From an uncultured Paracoccaceae bacterium (lineage in GTDB: Bacteria; Pseudomonadota; Alphaproteobacteria; Rhodobacterales; Rhodobacteraceae): a stretch of DNA of 64,000 nucleotides. Shown here one piece after another: positions 24,778 through 33,793 of the stretch (position 1 is the stretch's first letter; every line of letters starts with the position of its first letter). Where the stretch lies: NCBI GenBank assembly GCA_947500055.1, contig CANMQO010000005.1:124001-188000 (forward strand). Reading direction: 5' to 3'. A program made the position numbers and the translations under genes. Under the pieces are notes generated by a model. The model ran no database searches and was not told the origin of the DNA. It saw only the letters and a list, made by a program, of their open reading frames with translations.

Positions 24778-25311
24778 ATGAAACAACAAAGCAAATTTCT
24801 CAGCCTTGTGTTGCGCCACACACCTGAGAAAGCGGGATTGACGCTGGATGCGCAAGGCTGGGTCACAGTTGATGATCTGCTCGACGGATGTGCCAAGGCG
24901 GGCCAGAAGATCGACCGGGCAACGCTCGCACAGATCGTTGCAACATCGGACAAGAAGCGGTTCACCCTATCGGATGATGGTACCCGGATCCGGGCCGCGC
25001 AGGGCCATTCTGTTGCCGTGGAATTGGGGCTGAACCCAGCGGAACCACCAGCGACGCTGTTTCACGGAACGGCCGCGAAATCTGTTGCGGCGATTATGGC
25101 AGAGGGGCTGAAACCCGGACGCAGGCAGCAGGTGCATCTGTCACTGGATGTTGATACTGCAACAAAGGTGGGCATGCGGCACGGCAAACCTGTCGTTCTG
25201 ACAGTCGATGCGTTTGGCATGCATCAATCGGGCTACCAGTTCTTTCTGGCCGACAATGGCGTCTGGCTCACTGATCTTGTACCGCCGCAGTTTCTGTCTG
25301 CGCTGAGGTAA
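24778..25311 (+). CDS. kptA: RNA 2'-phosphotransferase KptA/Tpt1
   Basis: 177 residues, the standard size. N-terminal winged-helix part SKFLSLVLRHTPEKAGLTLD and GWVTVDDLL; catalytic ADP-ribosyltransferase part with LFHGTAAKSVAAIMAEGLKP and QVHLSLDVDTATKVG. KptA removes an internal 2'-phosphate from RNA using NAD+, giving ADP-ribose cyclic phosphate. It lies 15 bp after rtcB, so it belongs to the same operon; the cyclase RtcA usually found there is absent. Its last 44 bp overlap the convergent DUF2927 gene. Confidence 0.94.
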   Translation: MKQQSKFLSLVLRHTPEKAGLTLDAQGWVTVDDLLDGCAKAGQKIDRATLAQIVATSDKKRFTLSDDGTRIRAAQGHSVAVELGLNPAEPPATLFHGTAAKSVAAIMAEGLKPGRRQQVHLSLDVDTATKVGMRHGKPVVLTVDAFGMHQSGYQFFLADNGVWLTDLVPPQFLSALR

Positions 25312-26140
25312 GCTGATAAGCGGCGTCCAGCCCCAGGTAAAGCTGCGCGACCTTTTCGGCTGAGTCGCCTGCCGCAATGTCGTGGTCGTATAGCGCCTGC
25401 AAAAGGCGGAAATCTGGGGCGCGGTTCGCGCGGACATCGCCAGAGTTGTCGAAGGTAAATACCGATGACCCGCCAGAGTCATTCAGCAGGCCCAGCGTTT
25501 GCATGAACTCCTCATACAGGCATTCAGCCACCGGTGTGCGCGCATCTTCGTTGTTGATAAAGATGAACCCGGCGCGCAGCTCGTCATTCTTTGACATCAG
25601 ATGAAAATAACATTTTGTCTGCGCACCTTCGGCAAACTGACGGCTGAGTGATTGGGTGCTTTGCGTCAAGGCCCCAAGGGTAATGCCGGTTTCCAGACCG
25701 GTCAGAAAGATAAAGATGCTGCCGGTCAGGACGATATTCTGTGCCTCTTCCTCGCCTTTGAACAAGGCACGGACGATATTGCCCTCCACCCCGTCAAAAT
25801 CGACCCGGGGCATGCGGAAATGAGTGTTGCCAGCAAGCCGGCGGTCATATTGGTCAAGATCGAAAAATTCGATCGCGCCGACGCCGGGGAAATTGGGTAT
25901 CCGCGCATTAACCATCTCGATAATGCCGTTGATCTCGTCCCGCTGGGGGTCGCCCTCGTGGATCACCGTTACTTTGGGGGCGTAGATCCATTTGCGGACG
26001 GTGCCGCGCTCGGATCCCACAATCTCGACCACCTGATCAAAGATCGGTTTTTCCTCTGCCATGGCGGCCTGTGGACCTGAAAACAAGGCTGATAGCGCCA
26101 TTGCACCGATGATGGTTGGAAGGCGGGAAATATATCTCAA
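25268..26140 (-). CDS. Secreted DUF2927 protein
   Basis: 290 residues. I choose the TTG at 26140, which has GGAG eight bases upstream and gives a good signal peptide (MRYISRLPTIIGAMALSALF...AAMA-E). The mature part has the DUF2927 pattern: VRKWIYAPKVTVIHEGDPQR, a CYFHLMSK segment, and VAECLYEEFMQTLGLLNDSG, with glutamates like a zincin-type fold. Its role is not known. It is convergent with kptA and divergent from the acyl-CoA dehydrogenase gene. Confidence 0.75.
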   Translation of the reverse strand: MRYISRLPTIIGAMALSALFSGPQAAMAEEKPIFDQVVEIVGSERGTVRKWIYAPKVTVIHEGDPQRDEINGIIEMVNARIPNFPGVGAIEFFDLDQYDRRLAGNTHFRMPRVDFDGVEGNIVRALFKGEEEAQNIVLTGSIFIFLTGLETGITLGALTQSTQSLSRQFAEGAQTKCYFHLMSKNDELRAGFIFINNEDARTPVAECLYEEFMQTLGLLNDSGGSSVFTFDNSGDVRANRAPDFRLLQALYDHDIAAGDSAEKVAQLYLGLDAAYQLTSAQTETAAVQDQ

Positions 26141-26378
26141 CTCGGTCACTCCAATCAATCATGAACCCCCATTATTGTTGCTAAATGCGAAACAAGTCAG
26201 AAATTTGGCGGTTTTTAGGTTTGAAATGGGTTCAATGGATTCGTTGCAATTGGGTCACGTGTGATGCATCCGATTTGGATTGGTGCGGATGAAACTGAGG
26301 CTCGACTTAACCATATACTGTGCCACAATCACCCAAACCGGCGAAACCCAAGCGATCGAAAACCCGAATGAGGACCCC

Positions 26379-27527
26379 ATGCCAAACTATTCATGGATGA
26401 ACGAAGAGCATCATGCCTTTGCCGAAAGTGTTGCCCGCTTCTTTGCCGATGAGTTTGAGCCCAACCGGACGCAATGGACCGATGACGGTGTGATACCGCG
26501 TTCATTCTGGAAGGCTGCGGGTGAGCTGGGCATGCTTGGTGCGACGATCCCGGAAACCTATGGCGGGTTAGGGTTATCCCGGCATTTTGATACCGTGAGT
26601 TTCCTGGAACAGGCGAAAGCTGGCGACAGTGGCTGGGGCCATTCGGTTCACAATATTGCGATCCACTATATCCTGTCGTTCGGCACGGAGGACCAAAAGC
26701 ACCAATGGCTGCCAAAGCTGGCATCTGGTGAACATGTGGCTGCAATCGCCATGACTGAGCCGGGCACGGGCTCGGATTTGCAGGCAATCAAGACAACGGC
26801 GATCAAGGACGGCAATGAATACCTGATCAACGGCGCCAAGACATTTATCACCAATGGTGCCAGCGCCGATATTCTGGTTTTGGTGGCCAAGACGGACCCG
26901 GCGTCGCGGGCCAAGGGCGTTTCCCTGCTGATCATCGAAACACGCGGGCTTGAGGGGTACAGCGTTGGTCGCAAGCTCAAGAAACTGGGCATGAAACGCA
27001 ATGATACGGCCGAGTTGAATTTTTCAGATGTGCGCGTGCCGCAGACTGCACTGCTTGGTACAGAAGAAGGGCAGGGGTTCTATCAACTGATGCAGCAATT
27101 GCCTTGGGAACGGCTTTTGCTTGGCTACGGGGCATTGGGTGCGGCGCAATGTGCCTTGCGGGTGACGCTGGAATATGTCCGCGAGCGCAAGGCCTTCGGT
27201 AACCGCGTCATGGATTTTCAGAACACAAGGTTCAAACTTGCCGAGGCGGCGACCAAGATCGAACTTTTGGCGGCGTTCCTTGATCAATGCCTTGATGAAC
27301 TGGATCGCGGGACGCTGACACCCGAACGGGCGGCGATGGCGAAATGGTGGGGCAGTCAGGCGCAATGCGACATCATTGATGAATGCCTGCAGCTGCACGG
27401 CGGATACGGCTATATGAGCGAGTATTTGATTTCAGAACTTTATGCGGATGCGCGCGTCCAAAAGATTTATGGCGGCACCAATGAAATCATGAAGGAACTG
27501 ATCGCCAGATCGCTTGATATCGATTGA
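26379..27527 (+). CDS. Acyl-CoA dehydrogenase, long-chain type
   Basis: 382 residues; ATG at 26379 follows GAGGA. It has the FAD acyl-CoA dehydrogenase landmarks IAMTEPGTGSDLQAIKTTA, FITNGASADILVLVAKT and QLHGGYGYMSEY. The C-terminal YGGTNEIMKELIAR has Gly where many members carry the catalytic Glu (YEGT), as in the long-chain/isovaleryl type that takes its base from another helix. It introduces a 2,3-double bond into an acyl-CoA. The next gene, a racemase-like CaiB protein, suggests branched or 2-methyl acyl-CoA breakdown. Confidence 0.92.
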   Translation: MPNYSWMNEEHHAFAESVARFFADEFEPNRTQWTDDGVIPRSFWKAAGELGMLGATIPETYGGLGLSRHFDTVSFLEQAKAGDSGWGHSVHNIAIHYILSFGTEDQKHQWLPKLASGEHVAAIAMTEPGTGSDLQAIKTTAIKDGNEYLINGAKTFITNGASADILVLVAKTDPASRAKGVSLLIIETRGLEGYSVGRKLKKLGMKRNDTAELNFSDVRVPQTALLGTEEGQGFYQLMQQLPWERLLLGYGALGAAQCALRVTLEYVRERKAFGNRVMDFQNTRFKLAEAATKIELLAAFLDQCLDELDRGTLTPERAAMAKWWGSQAQCDIIDECLQLHGGYGYMSEYLISELYADARVQKIYGGTNEIMKELIARSLDID

Positions 27528-27584
27528 CGAAAAAGTCGAGCGCCTCAGCAATTCAACCAACCCGCATCGCAGAAGGAATAACAT

Positions 27585-28676
27585 GTGCTGAAAGGTGTTC
27601 GCATCATTGAGATTGAAGGGTTGGGGCCCGGTCCCTTCGCTGGGATGCTGCTGGCCGATCTTGGTGCGGATGTGATTGTGGCGCATCGAAAGGGGGGATC
27701 GTCCGCCCCCGGGATGCCGGAGCAATCACTGATCGATCGCGGGAAACGCTCCATCACGGTTGATTTGAAGGATCCCGATGATCTGGACCTGATCAAAGCG
27801 TTGATTAGCAGCGCCGACGGCCTGATCGAAGGATTTCGACCGGGGGTAATGGAGAAACTGGGGCTGGGTCCGCAGATCTGCCAAGGTATCAATCCCGCTT
27901 TGGTCTATGGGCGGGTGACCGGTTGGGGGCAAAATGGGCCGCAAAGTCACGCGGCGGGGCATGATCTGAACTATATCGCAATGTCCGGCGCGGCATGGTT
28001 TGCGTCAGAGCCCGGACAGCCGCCATTTACCCCGCCCACGCTGGTGGGGGATATTGGCGGCGGGTCGATGTATCTGACTGTTGGCATGTTGGCGGGCATT
28101 CTGGCGGCCCGCACAACAGGTCAGGGCACCGTGGTGGATGCGGCGGTTTACGATGGTTCAGCCCACATGATGAACCTGCTGCTGACCATGCGCCAACCTG
28201 GCCTGCTGGCAATGGACCGCGGTCAGAGTCTCCTTGACGGCCCCCATTGGAGCCGTTGCTATCGGACGTCGGATGACGGCTATATCAGCGTGCAATGTCT
28301 TGAGCCGAAGTTCTACGCGTTGTTTCTGGACCTATTGAACCTGTCGGGCGATCCGGAATTCCAACGGCAGTTTGACCGCGCGCTTTGGCCGGTTCTGACA
28401 AAACGGCTTGCTGCCGTTTTTCAAGGAAAGACAAGGGAGGCATGGACCGCGATTTTTCAGGGAACGGATGCTTGTGTGGCGCCTGTGCTGAACCCGGAAG
28501 AAGCGTTGCACGATCCGCTGAACGCAGCCCGTGCGACATGGCACGATGTGGGCGGCGTTTTGCAGGCAGCCCCTGCGCCACGGTTTTCCGATCAGCCGCC
28601 ATGGACGCCGCCGAAGACGCCTGTTCGGGGTGAACATAACGACGAGATTAGAAAAGAGCTTGGCGCCCGGAGGTAA
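27585..28676 (+). CDS. CaiB/BaiF protein, alpha-methylacyl-CoA racemase-like
   Basis: 363 residues, starting at GTG 27585 with GAAGGA upstream (the overlapping ATG is followed at once by a stop). The active-site residues known in the mycobacterial racemase MCR are found at matching positions: H126 in AGHDLNY and D156 in VGDIGGG, with E240 near the third. It likely epimerises 2-methylacyl-CoA esters, feeding the upstream acyl-CoA dehydrogenase 57 bp away. Confidence 0.87.
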   Translation: MLKGVRIIEIEGLGPGPFAGMLLADLGADVIVAHRKGGSSAPGMPEQSLIDRGKRSITVDLKDPDDLDLIKALISSADGLIEGFRPGVMEKLGLGPQICQGINPALVYGRVTGWGQNGPQSHAAGHDLNYIAMSGAAWFASEPGQPPFTPPTLVGDIGGGSMYLTVGMLAGILAARTTGQGTVVDAAVYDGSAHMMNLLLTMRQPGLLAMDRGQSLLDGPHWSRCYRTSDDGYISVQCLEPKFYALFLDLLNLSGDPEFQRQFDRALWPVLTKRLAAVFQGKTREAWTAIFQGTDACVAPVLNPEEALHDPLNAARATWHDVGGVLQAAPAPRFSDQPPWTPPKTPVRGEHNDEIRKELGARR

Positions 28677-28741
28677 GGCCACCCCGGACCACAGGAGCTG
28701 CAGGATGGTGACATCGGGCGCAGCAATAACTCTGCCCCTTT

Positions 28742-30370
28742 TCAGGTCATTCGTTTCACAAGCGTGTCGCCGAACTTTTCCCGCAGCTTGTTCTTGAGCA
28801 TCTTGCCGGTTCCGTTCAGCGGAATGGCGTCAGTGAACACCACGGCATCGGGGATTTGCCACTTGGCGACTTTATCGGCGAACATCGCGATGATTTCGTC
28901 CTCCGTCGGTTCTGCACCATCTGCCTTGACCGCAATGATAATTGGACGCTCATCCCATTTGGGATGTTTGGCACCAATGGCGGCGGCCATGGCTACGCCC
29001 GGATGCGACACCGCGATGCCTTCCAGATCGACCGAGGAAATCCATTCGCCACCGGATTTGATGATGTCCTTGGTACGGTCGCGGATCACCATGTAACCGT
29101 CTGCGTCAATAGTCGACACGTCGCCCGTGTCGAACCAGCCATCCTTGGTCAACGAACTGGATTCATTGCCAAAATAGGTATCGACGACCCAATGGCCCCG
29201 GCATTGCAACGCGCCTTCGGTCTTGCCGTCATGGGGCAGGGGTTTCCCTGTTTCATCAACGATGCGCAAGTCGATGCCGAAGGGTGGGCGACCTTGGCCA
29301 AGCCGCAGGTTGACCATGGCATCATCTTCCAGATGCAGATGTTTGCCTTTGATCTGGTTGGCCGTTCCAACCGGTGACGTTTCGGTCATGCCCCATGCGT
29401 GAATAGTCTCACAGCCATACTTTTCCCGGAACGCAGCAATCATCGATGGGGCAGCGGCCGAGCCGCCAATGACATTCCGGCGCAATGTCTCCAATTTGGA
29501 GCCGGACTTTTCAGCAGAGGCCAGCAGCATCATCCAGATCGTGGGCACGCCCAATGCCAGCGTTACCTGTTGTTCGTCAATCAACCCGACCAGGCTATCG
29601 CCGTCCAATCCCGGTCCGGGCATCACCAGTTTGGCGCCTGTCATCGCGGCGGCATAAGGAATGCCCCATGCGTTAGCATGAAACATGGGCACAACCGGCA
29701 GGATCGTTTCCTGCGATGAGAGATTGAGACAATCCGGCAGCGAAATCGCAAATGTATGCAACATGGTCGAGCGGTTCGTATAAAGCGCGCCCTTTGGATT
29801 GCCGGTGGTGCCGGATGTGTAGCACAGCGAACAGGGCGTATCCTCATCCAGATCGGGCCAAGTGTAGTCATCACTGCCGCCAAGGATCAGATCGTCAAAG
29901 AAGACGACACCGGGCAGCGCCGCTGCAACCTCTGCGTCATGGCCGCCCATATAGATGAAATGCTTGATCGTCCTGAGATGTTCGCGCGCGCCGGTAATCA
30001 ACGGCATGAATGTCTTGTCGAAAAAGATCGCCTTATCGGCGGCATCATTACAGATAAAGATGAACTGTTCGGGAAACAGGCGCGGGTTCAGCGTGTGACA
30101 AACCATGCCCCCGCCGGACACGGCAAACCATATTTTCAGGTGCCGATGATTGTTCCAGGCCAGCGTGGCGACCCGGTCGCCCTGTTCCAATCCCAGGTTT
30201 TCAAGCGCCGAGGAAAGTTTGCGCGCGCTGGCTGCGACGTCGGCCCAATTGGTCGTGTTCAAATCGCCTGCGGTTTCGCGCGAGATAATCGCGGTGTCTG
30301 CATGGTATTTTCCTGCATGTTCGATCAAATCGCTGATCAGCAGGTTCTGTTTCATCATTGCGCCAAGCAT
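28742..30370 (-). CDS. Acyl-CoA ligase, DmdB-like
   Basis: 542 residues of the AMP-forming ligase family. The ATG at 30370 follows AAGGGG; it gives MLGAMMKQNLLISDLIEHAG, very like the start of marine DmdB (methylmercaptopropionate-CoA ligase) and related medium-chain ligases. P-loop YTSGTTGNPKG, adenylation motif WGMTETSP and the C-terminal GTGKMLKNKLRE lysine are present. The other DMSP-demethylation genes are not in the window, so a fatty-acid substrate is equally likely. Confidence 0.88.
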   Translation of the reverse strand: MLGAMMKQNLLISDLIEHAGKYHADTAIISRETAGDLNTTNWADVAASARKLSSALENLGLEQGDRVATLAWNNHRHLKIWFAVSGGGMVCHTLNPRLFPEQFIFICNDAADKAIFFDKTFMPLITGAREHLRTIKHFIYMGGHDAEVAAALPGVVFFDDLILGGSDDYTWPDLDEDTPCSLCYTSGTTGNPKGALYTNRSTMLHTFAISLPDCLNLSSQETILPVVPMFHANAWGIPYAAAMTGAKLVMPGPGLDGDSLVGLIDEQQVTLALGVPTIWMMLLASAEKSGSKLETLRRNVIGGSAAAPSMIAAFREKYGCETIHAWGMTETSPVGTANQIKGKHLHLEDDAMVNLRLGQGRPPFGIDLRIVDETGKPLPHDGKTEGALQCRGHWVVDTYFGNESSSLTKDGWFDTGDVSTIDADGYMVIRDRTKDIIKSGGEWISSVDLEGIAVSHPGVAMAAAIGAKHPKWDERPIIIAVKADGAEPTEDEIIAMFADKVAKWQIPDAVVFTDAIPLNGTGKMLKNKLREKFGDTLVKRMT

Positions 30371-30409
30371 TCCATTCCCCTTCATTGATTGGGTTGCCAG
30401 CCCGACCTC

Positions 30410-32029
30410 TCACGCGGCGTAATCCGCCTTGATCATATCAGCACATTTTTCACCAATCATGATTGTGGGCGCGTTGGTGTTGCCCGATATGACATTGGGC
30501 ATGATGGAGGCATCCGCGACCCGCAGCCCCTCAAGCCCGTGAACCTTTAGCCTGGCATCAACAACCGCCATGTCGTCATGGCCCATCTTGCAGGTGCCGA
30601 CCGGATGATAAACGGTGTCGGCACGATTGCGAATGTTTTGCTCCCACTGAGCGTCGGTCATGTTGTCGTGTACGCCAAAAAGTTCTTTCTGGGCGTATTT
30701 CTTCATGGCCGGGGCTTCCAGGACGGCGCGGGTCATCCTGGCCCCTTTGATCAGTGTTTGCAGATCACGATCATCAGAAAGGAATTGCGGATCGATCCCC
30801 GGTGGATCCATGGGATTTCCCGATTTCAGGAAGACATTGCCTCGCGAATGTGGCCGCAACACGCAGACATGACAGGAATAGCCATGGCCCAGATGCAATT
30901 TGCGCGCATGATCATCCACGATGGAAATCACAAAATGGGTCTGTATGTCAGGGCGATCCAGCGCCGGATCGGTTTTGAAGAAACTGCCCACTTCCGAGAT
31001 GGTCGAGGCGATCATGGAGTTGCCGTCCTTGCGCCATTTGAACATCTCTGACACCAGTTTCAGGGTCGCACGCAGGCCGATGCCAACATTGTCGGTGTCC
31101 TTGGTTTTGTAACCCATGACGAAATCGATGTGATCTTGCAGATTTTGTCCGACACCGGGCAAGTCATGCACCATCGCGATACCGTAGGGCGTGATGTCTT
31201 GCGCGCGACCCACCCCGGAAAGCTGCAGGATTTGTGGCGATTGGAGCGCGCCTGCGCATAATATCACCTCTTTGGCGGCCTTCACCTGATGGGTTTGCCT
31301 GCCCTGACGGTACGCGACGCCCACAGCGCGCTTGCCCTCAAACAGCACTTTGGTTGTATGCGCCTTGGTGATCACCGTCAGGTTCGGGCGGCTGTCCATG
31401 ACGGGAAACAGATAGGCCGCCGCAGCGGTACAGCGTTCACCGTTTTTCTTTTCGCCGTGGTGGATGGTTGTCTGCCAATAACCGGCACCCTCGTTGTCGC
31501 CGGCGTTGAAGTCCTCGGTCCTACGGATCTGCGTTTGGGCGCAAGCCTCGATATAGGCCGCCGAGATCGGTCTGGGGGCTTTCTGGTTTGACACATGCAA
31601 GGGGCCGTCCACGCCATGGGCGTCATTGGCCCCGTTCACGTTGTTTTCGGCCTTCTTGAAATAGGGCAGCACACTGTCCCAATCCCAGCCCTCATTGCCC
31701 AGTGCGGCCCAGCCGTCGTAATCCTCTTTTTGGCCGCGCACATAAAGCATGGCATTGATTGCCGATGATCCGCCCAATGCGCGGCCGCGCGGCTGATACC
31801 CCCGCCTGCCGTTCAATCCGGGCTGCGGTTCCGTCTTGAACGCCCAATTGTTGATCTTGCCATAGCCCGGCAGCATGGCAACAACCCCAATGGGCGCGCG
31901 CACCAGAATGCCCTTGCCCTTGCCGCCTGCTTCCAGCAGGCAGACCTTGACCTTTGGGTCTTCGCTCAATCGCGATGCGATCGTGGCACCGGCAGAGCCC
32001 CCGCCAACAATCACGAAATCATAGGTCAT
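30410..32029 (-). CDS. GMC family FAD-dependent oxidoreductase (choline/alcohol dehydrogenase type)
   Basis: 539 residues. ATG 32029 follows AAGGGA. It has the N-terminal FAD loop FVIVGGGSAGATIASRL, the GMC signature GRALGGSSAINAMLYVRG, the second signature GALQSPQILQLSGVG, and the catalytic C-terminal YHPVGTCKMG. Such enzymes oxidise an alcohol to an aldehyde at the membrane or in the cytosol. No betB or betI is adjacent, so choline is not favoured; an aliphatic alcohol feeding the neighbouring acyl-CoA genes is plausible. Confidence 0.9.
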   Translation of the reverse strand: MTYDFVIVGGGSAGATIASRLSEDPKVKVCLLEAGGKGKGILVRAPIGVVAMLPGYGKINNWAFKTEPQPGLNGRRGYQPRGRALGGSSAINAMLYVRGQKEDYDGWAALGNEGWDWDSVLPYFKKAENNVNGANDAHGVDGPLHVSNQKAPRPISAAYIEACAQTQIRRTEDFNAGDNEGAGYWQTTIHHGEKKNGERCTAAAAYLFPVMDSRPNLTVITKAHTTKVLFEGKRAVGVAYRQGRQTHQVKAAKEVILCAGALQSPQILQLSGVGRAQDITPYGIAMVHDLPGVGQNLQDHIDFVMGYKTKDTDNVGIGLRATLKLVSEMFKWRKDGNSMIASTISEVGSFFKTDPALDRPDIQTHFVISIVDDHARKLHLGHGYSCHVCVLRPHSRGNVFLKSGNPMDPPGIDPQFLSDDRDLQTLIKGARMTRAVLEAPAMKKYAQKELFGVHDNMTDAQWEQNIRNRADTVYHPVGTCKMGHDDMAVVDARLKVHGLEGLRVADASIMPNVISGNTNAPTIMIGEKCADMIKADYAA

Positions 32030-32136
32030 ATATATATCCCTTTCTAGCATTCCACATGTTGGTCGAGATCACTAAGGAAACGAAACTTGGGTAAGTCCAG
32101 AACATTTGCTTCCATTTCAACGCGGGCGGCTTGCCT

Positions 32137-32655
32137 TCAGCTGAAACCCTTTGCCTGACGGCCCCGCTCCCGACTGATCCGCATCGGCAAGATCAGGCCC
32201 CATTCAGTGTCTCTGGGGGGACCGTAAGCCGCAAAACCCAACTTTGTGTAGACAGCAATCGCCCGCGCATTATCCGGATGCGGATCGGTGGCGATCACCG
32301 GGGCGCCCGCATCAAAAAGGACCTGCATTCTTGCAGCAATGAAGGCCGTGCCATGTCCATGCCCAATCATGTCAGGGTCGCCGATATATTGGTCAATTCC
32401 CCGCGTTCCCTTTGGTAGTGCGGCGAAATGATGGTTTTCCCATCCATGGACGGCATAATCTTGCATAAACGCAAACGGCCGATTTTCGGTTGAGACAATC
32501 CAACGTGCAACCCGAGGATCGTTCAGCTCCTCCGCGCCATAAGGCGCATCGGTTCCCCACCATGCACGCATATGCGGGCGTGATTGCCATTCCATGAGCA
32601 AATCTACATCGCGCAAGGTTGCCTTGCGGAAACTGTATTTTTGAACTGGTGCCAT
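32137..32655 (-). CDS. GNAT acetyltransferase resembling aminoglycoside 6'-N-acetyltransferases
   Basis: 172 residues from the ATG at 32655; the longer frame upstream lies in the intergenic palindrome. Motifs are ATLRDVDLLMEWQSRPH, RGIDQYIGDPDMIGHGHGTA (acetyl-CoA loop) and TDPHPDNARAIAVYTKLGF, the pattern of AAC(6')-Ib-like chromosomal homologues. Environmental relatives often have no shown drug activity, so the substrate is left open. It stands alone between the GMC gene and the pyrimidine transporter operon. Confidence 0.8.
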   Translation of the reverse strand: MAPVQKYSFRKATLRDVDLLMEWQSRPHMRAWWGTDAPYGAEELNDPRVARWIVSTENRPFAFMQDYAVHGWENHHFAALPKGTRGIDQYIGDPDMIGHGHGTAFIAARMQVLFDAGAPVIATDPHPDNARAIAVYTKLGFAAYGPPRDTEWGLILPMRISRERGRQAKGFS

Positions 32656-32722
32656 TGGGGCAGTGTAACATATCAATCGCGGTCCAGCCCGGATCCGGCC
32701 GTCAAGAGACGTGCGGCTTGAG

Positions 32723-32743
32723 GTCCCGGGGCAAGCCCGGGAC
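32723..32743. repeat. GTCCCGGG palindrome, copy 1
   Basis: GTCCCGGG-GCAAG-CCCGGGAC, an 8-bp stem with a 5-base loop. It lies between the substrate-binding protein gene end and the acetyltransferase start. The same core recurs at 52968-52994, so it belongs to a short REP-like family; it may end the long pyrimidine operon. Confidence 0.7.
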
Positions 32744-32753
32744 GCCGTTATGT

Positions 32754-33746
32754 TTAGTTCAACGCCTGATCCGTGATCACGCTGGTCCATGCCCCTTCAG
32801 GCTGCGCGGTGATCACCGGGTCGGATCCACCGGCCAGCAACGTATCCACCGTCCGCTGGAAATCTGCCGGGTCAAGCGAGCCATCGGAACCAGCCGTCAG
32901 CTTGGCAATTTCACCCATCATGCGGATCTGTGCGGCCTCGCTCTGCGCGCCGGTCTCGTCGTTATCCAGCACGATACCAGCCGCTTCCTCCGGGTTTTCT
33001 TCCGCCCATTTCCAGCCTTTCATCGAAGCCCGGACAAAACGGACCATCTTGTCAACAAAGACCGGATCATCGAGGTTTTCCTCAAGCGCATAGATCCCGT
33101 CTTCCAACGTGGCGACACCCTGCTCTTCGTATTTGAAGGTGACCAGTTCGTCTGGGCTGACGCCCGCATCCAGCACCTGACCATATTCGTTATAGGTCAT
33201 TGTCGAGATACAGTCGGCCTCGCGGTTCAGCAGCGGATCAACGTTGAAACCCTGCTTGAGAACAGTGACCCCGTCCTCGCCGCCATCGGTGGAAATGCCT
33301 TCCTGGCTCATCCAGCTGAGGAACGGGTATTCATTGCCAAAGAACCAGACGCCGATTGTCTTGCCCCGGAAATCTTCCACCGAGGTGATCCCGGTATCTT
33401 TCCAACAGGTCAGCATCAGGCCGGATGTCTTGAAAGGCTGGGCGATGTTAACCACCGGCAGACCCTTTTCACGCGCGGCGAGGGCGGAGGGCATCCAATT
33501 CAGCATGACATCCGCGCCACCACCGGCCAGAACCTGCGGCGGGGCGATATCCGGCCCGCCGGGAAGGATGGTGACATTCAGCCCTTCCTCTTCATAAAAC
33601 CCCTGATCAAGCGCCACGTAATAGCCCGCAAATTGCGATTGTGTGACCCATTGCAATTGCAGGGTCACGTCATTGGCATGCCCGTCGGCCTGAGCCGTCC
33701 CGCCCAAACCTGCGGCGAGTGCAGCCGCTAGCATTAACTTTTTCAT
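32754..33746 (-). CDS. ABC transporter substrate-binding protein, NMT1/ThiY-like
   Basis: 330 residues with signal peptide MKKLMLAAALAAGLGGTAQA. ATG 33746 has GGAG nine bases upstream. The mature protein begins VTLQLQWVTQSQFAGYYVAL, typical of the NMT1/THI5-like periplasmic binders of pyrimidine-type or related compounds, followed by PPQVLAGGGADVMLNWMPSA. It is the last gene of the pyrimidine-degradation operon, so a pyrimidine base or its dihydro or ureido derivative is the likely ligand (inference from context). Confidence 0.88.
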   Translation of the reverse strand: MKKLMLAAALAAGLGGTAQADGHANDVTLQLQWVTQSQFAGYYVALDQGFYEEEGLNVTILPGGPDIAPPQVLAGGGADVMLNWMPSALAAREKGLPVVNIAQPFKTSGLMLTCWKDTGITSVEDFRGKTIGVWFFGNEYPFLSWMSQEGISTDGGEDGVTVLKQGFNVDPLLNREADCISTMTYNEYGQVLDAGVSPDELVTFKYEEQGVATLEDGIYALEENLDDPVFVDKMVRFVRASMKGWKWAEENPEEAAGIVLDNDETGAQSEAAQIRMMGEIAKLTAGSDGSLDPADFQRTVDTLLAGGSDPVITAQPEGAWTSVITDQALN

Positions 33747-33793
33747 CTTCTGTTCTCCTAGTCTGTTGTTTTGCCCTCTTTGCGGAGCTTGCC

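Noticed and set aside
26280-26378. Longer N-terminus for the acyl-CoA dehydrogenase
   Set aside because: The extra 33 residues have no counterpart in the family, and the ATG at 26379 has a GAGGA site.
28742-30370. Part of a DMSP demethylation (dmd) cluster
   Set aside because: The ligase start is DmdB-like, but dmdA, dmdC and dmdD are not visible nearby, so the assignment stays general.
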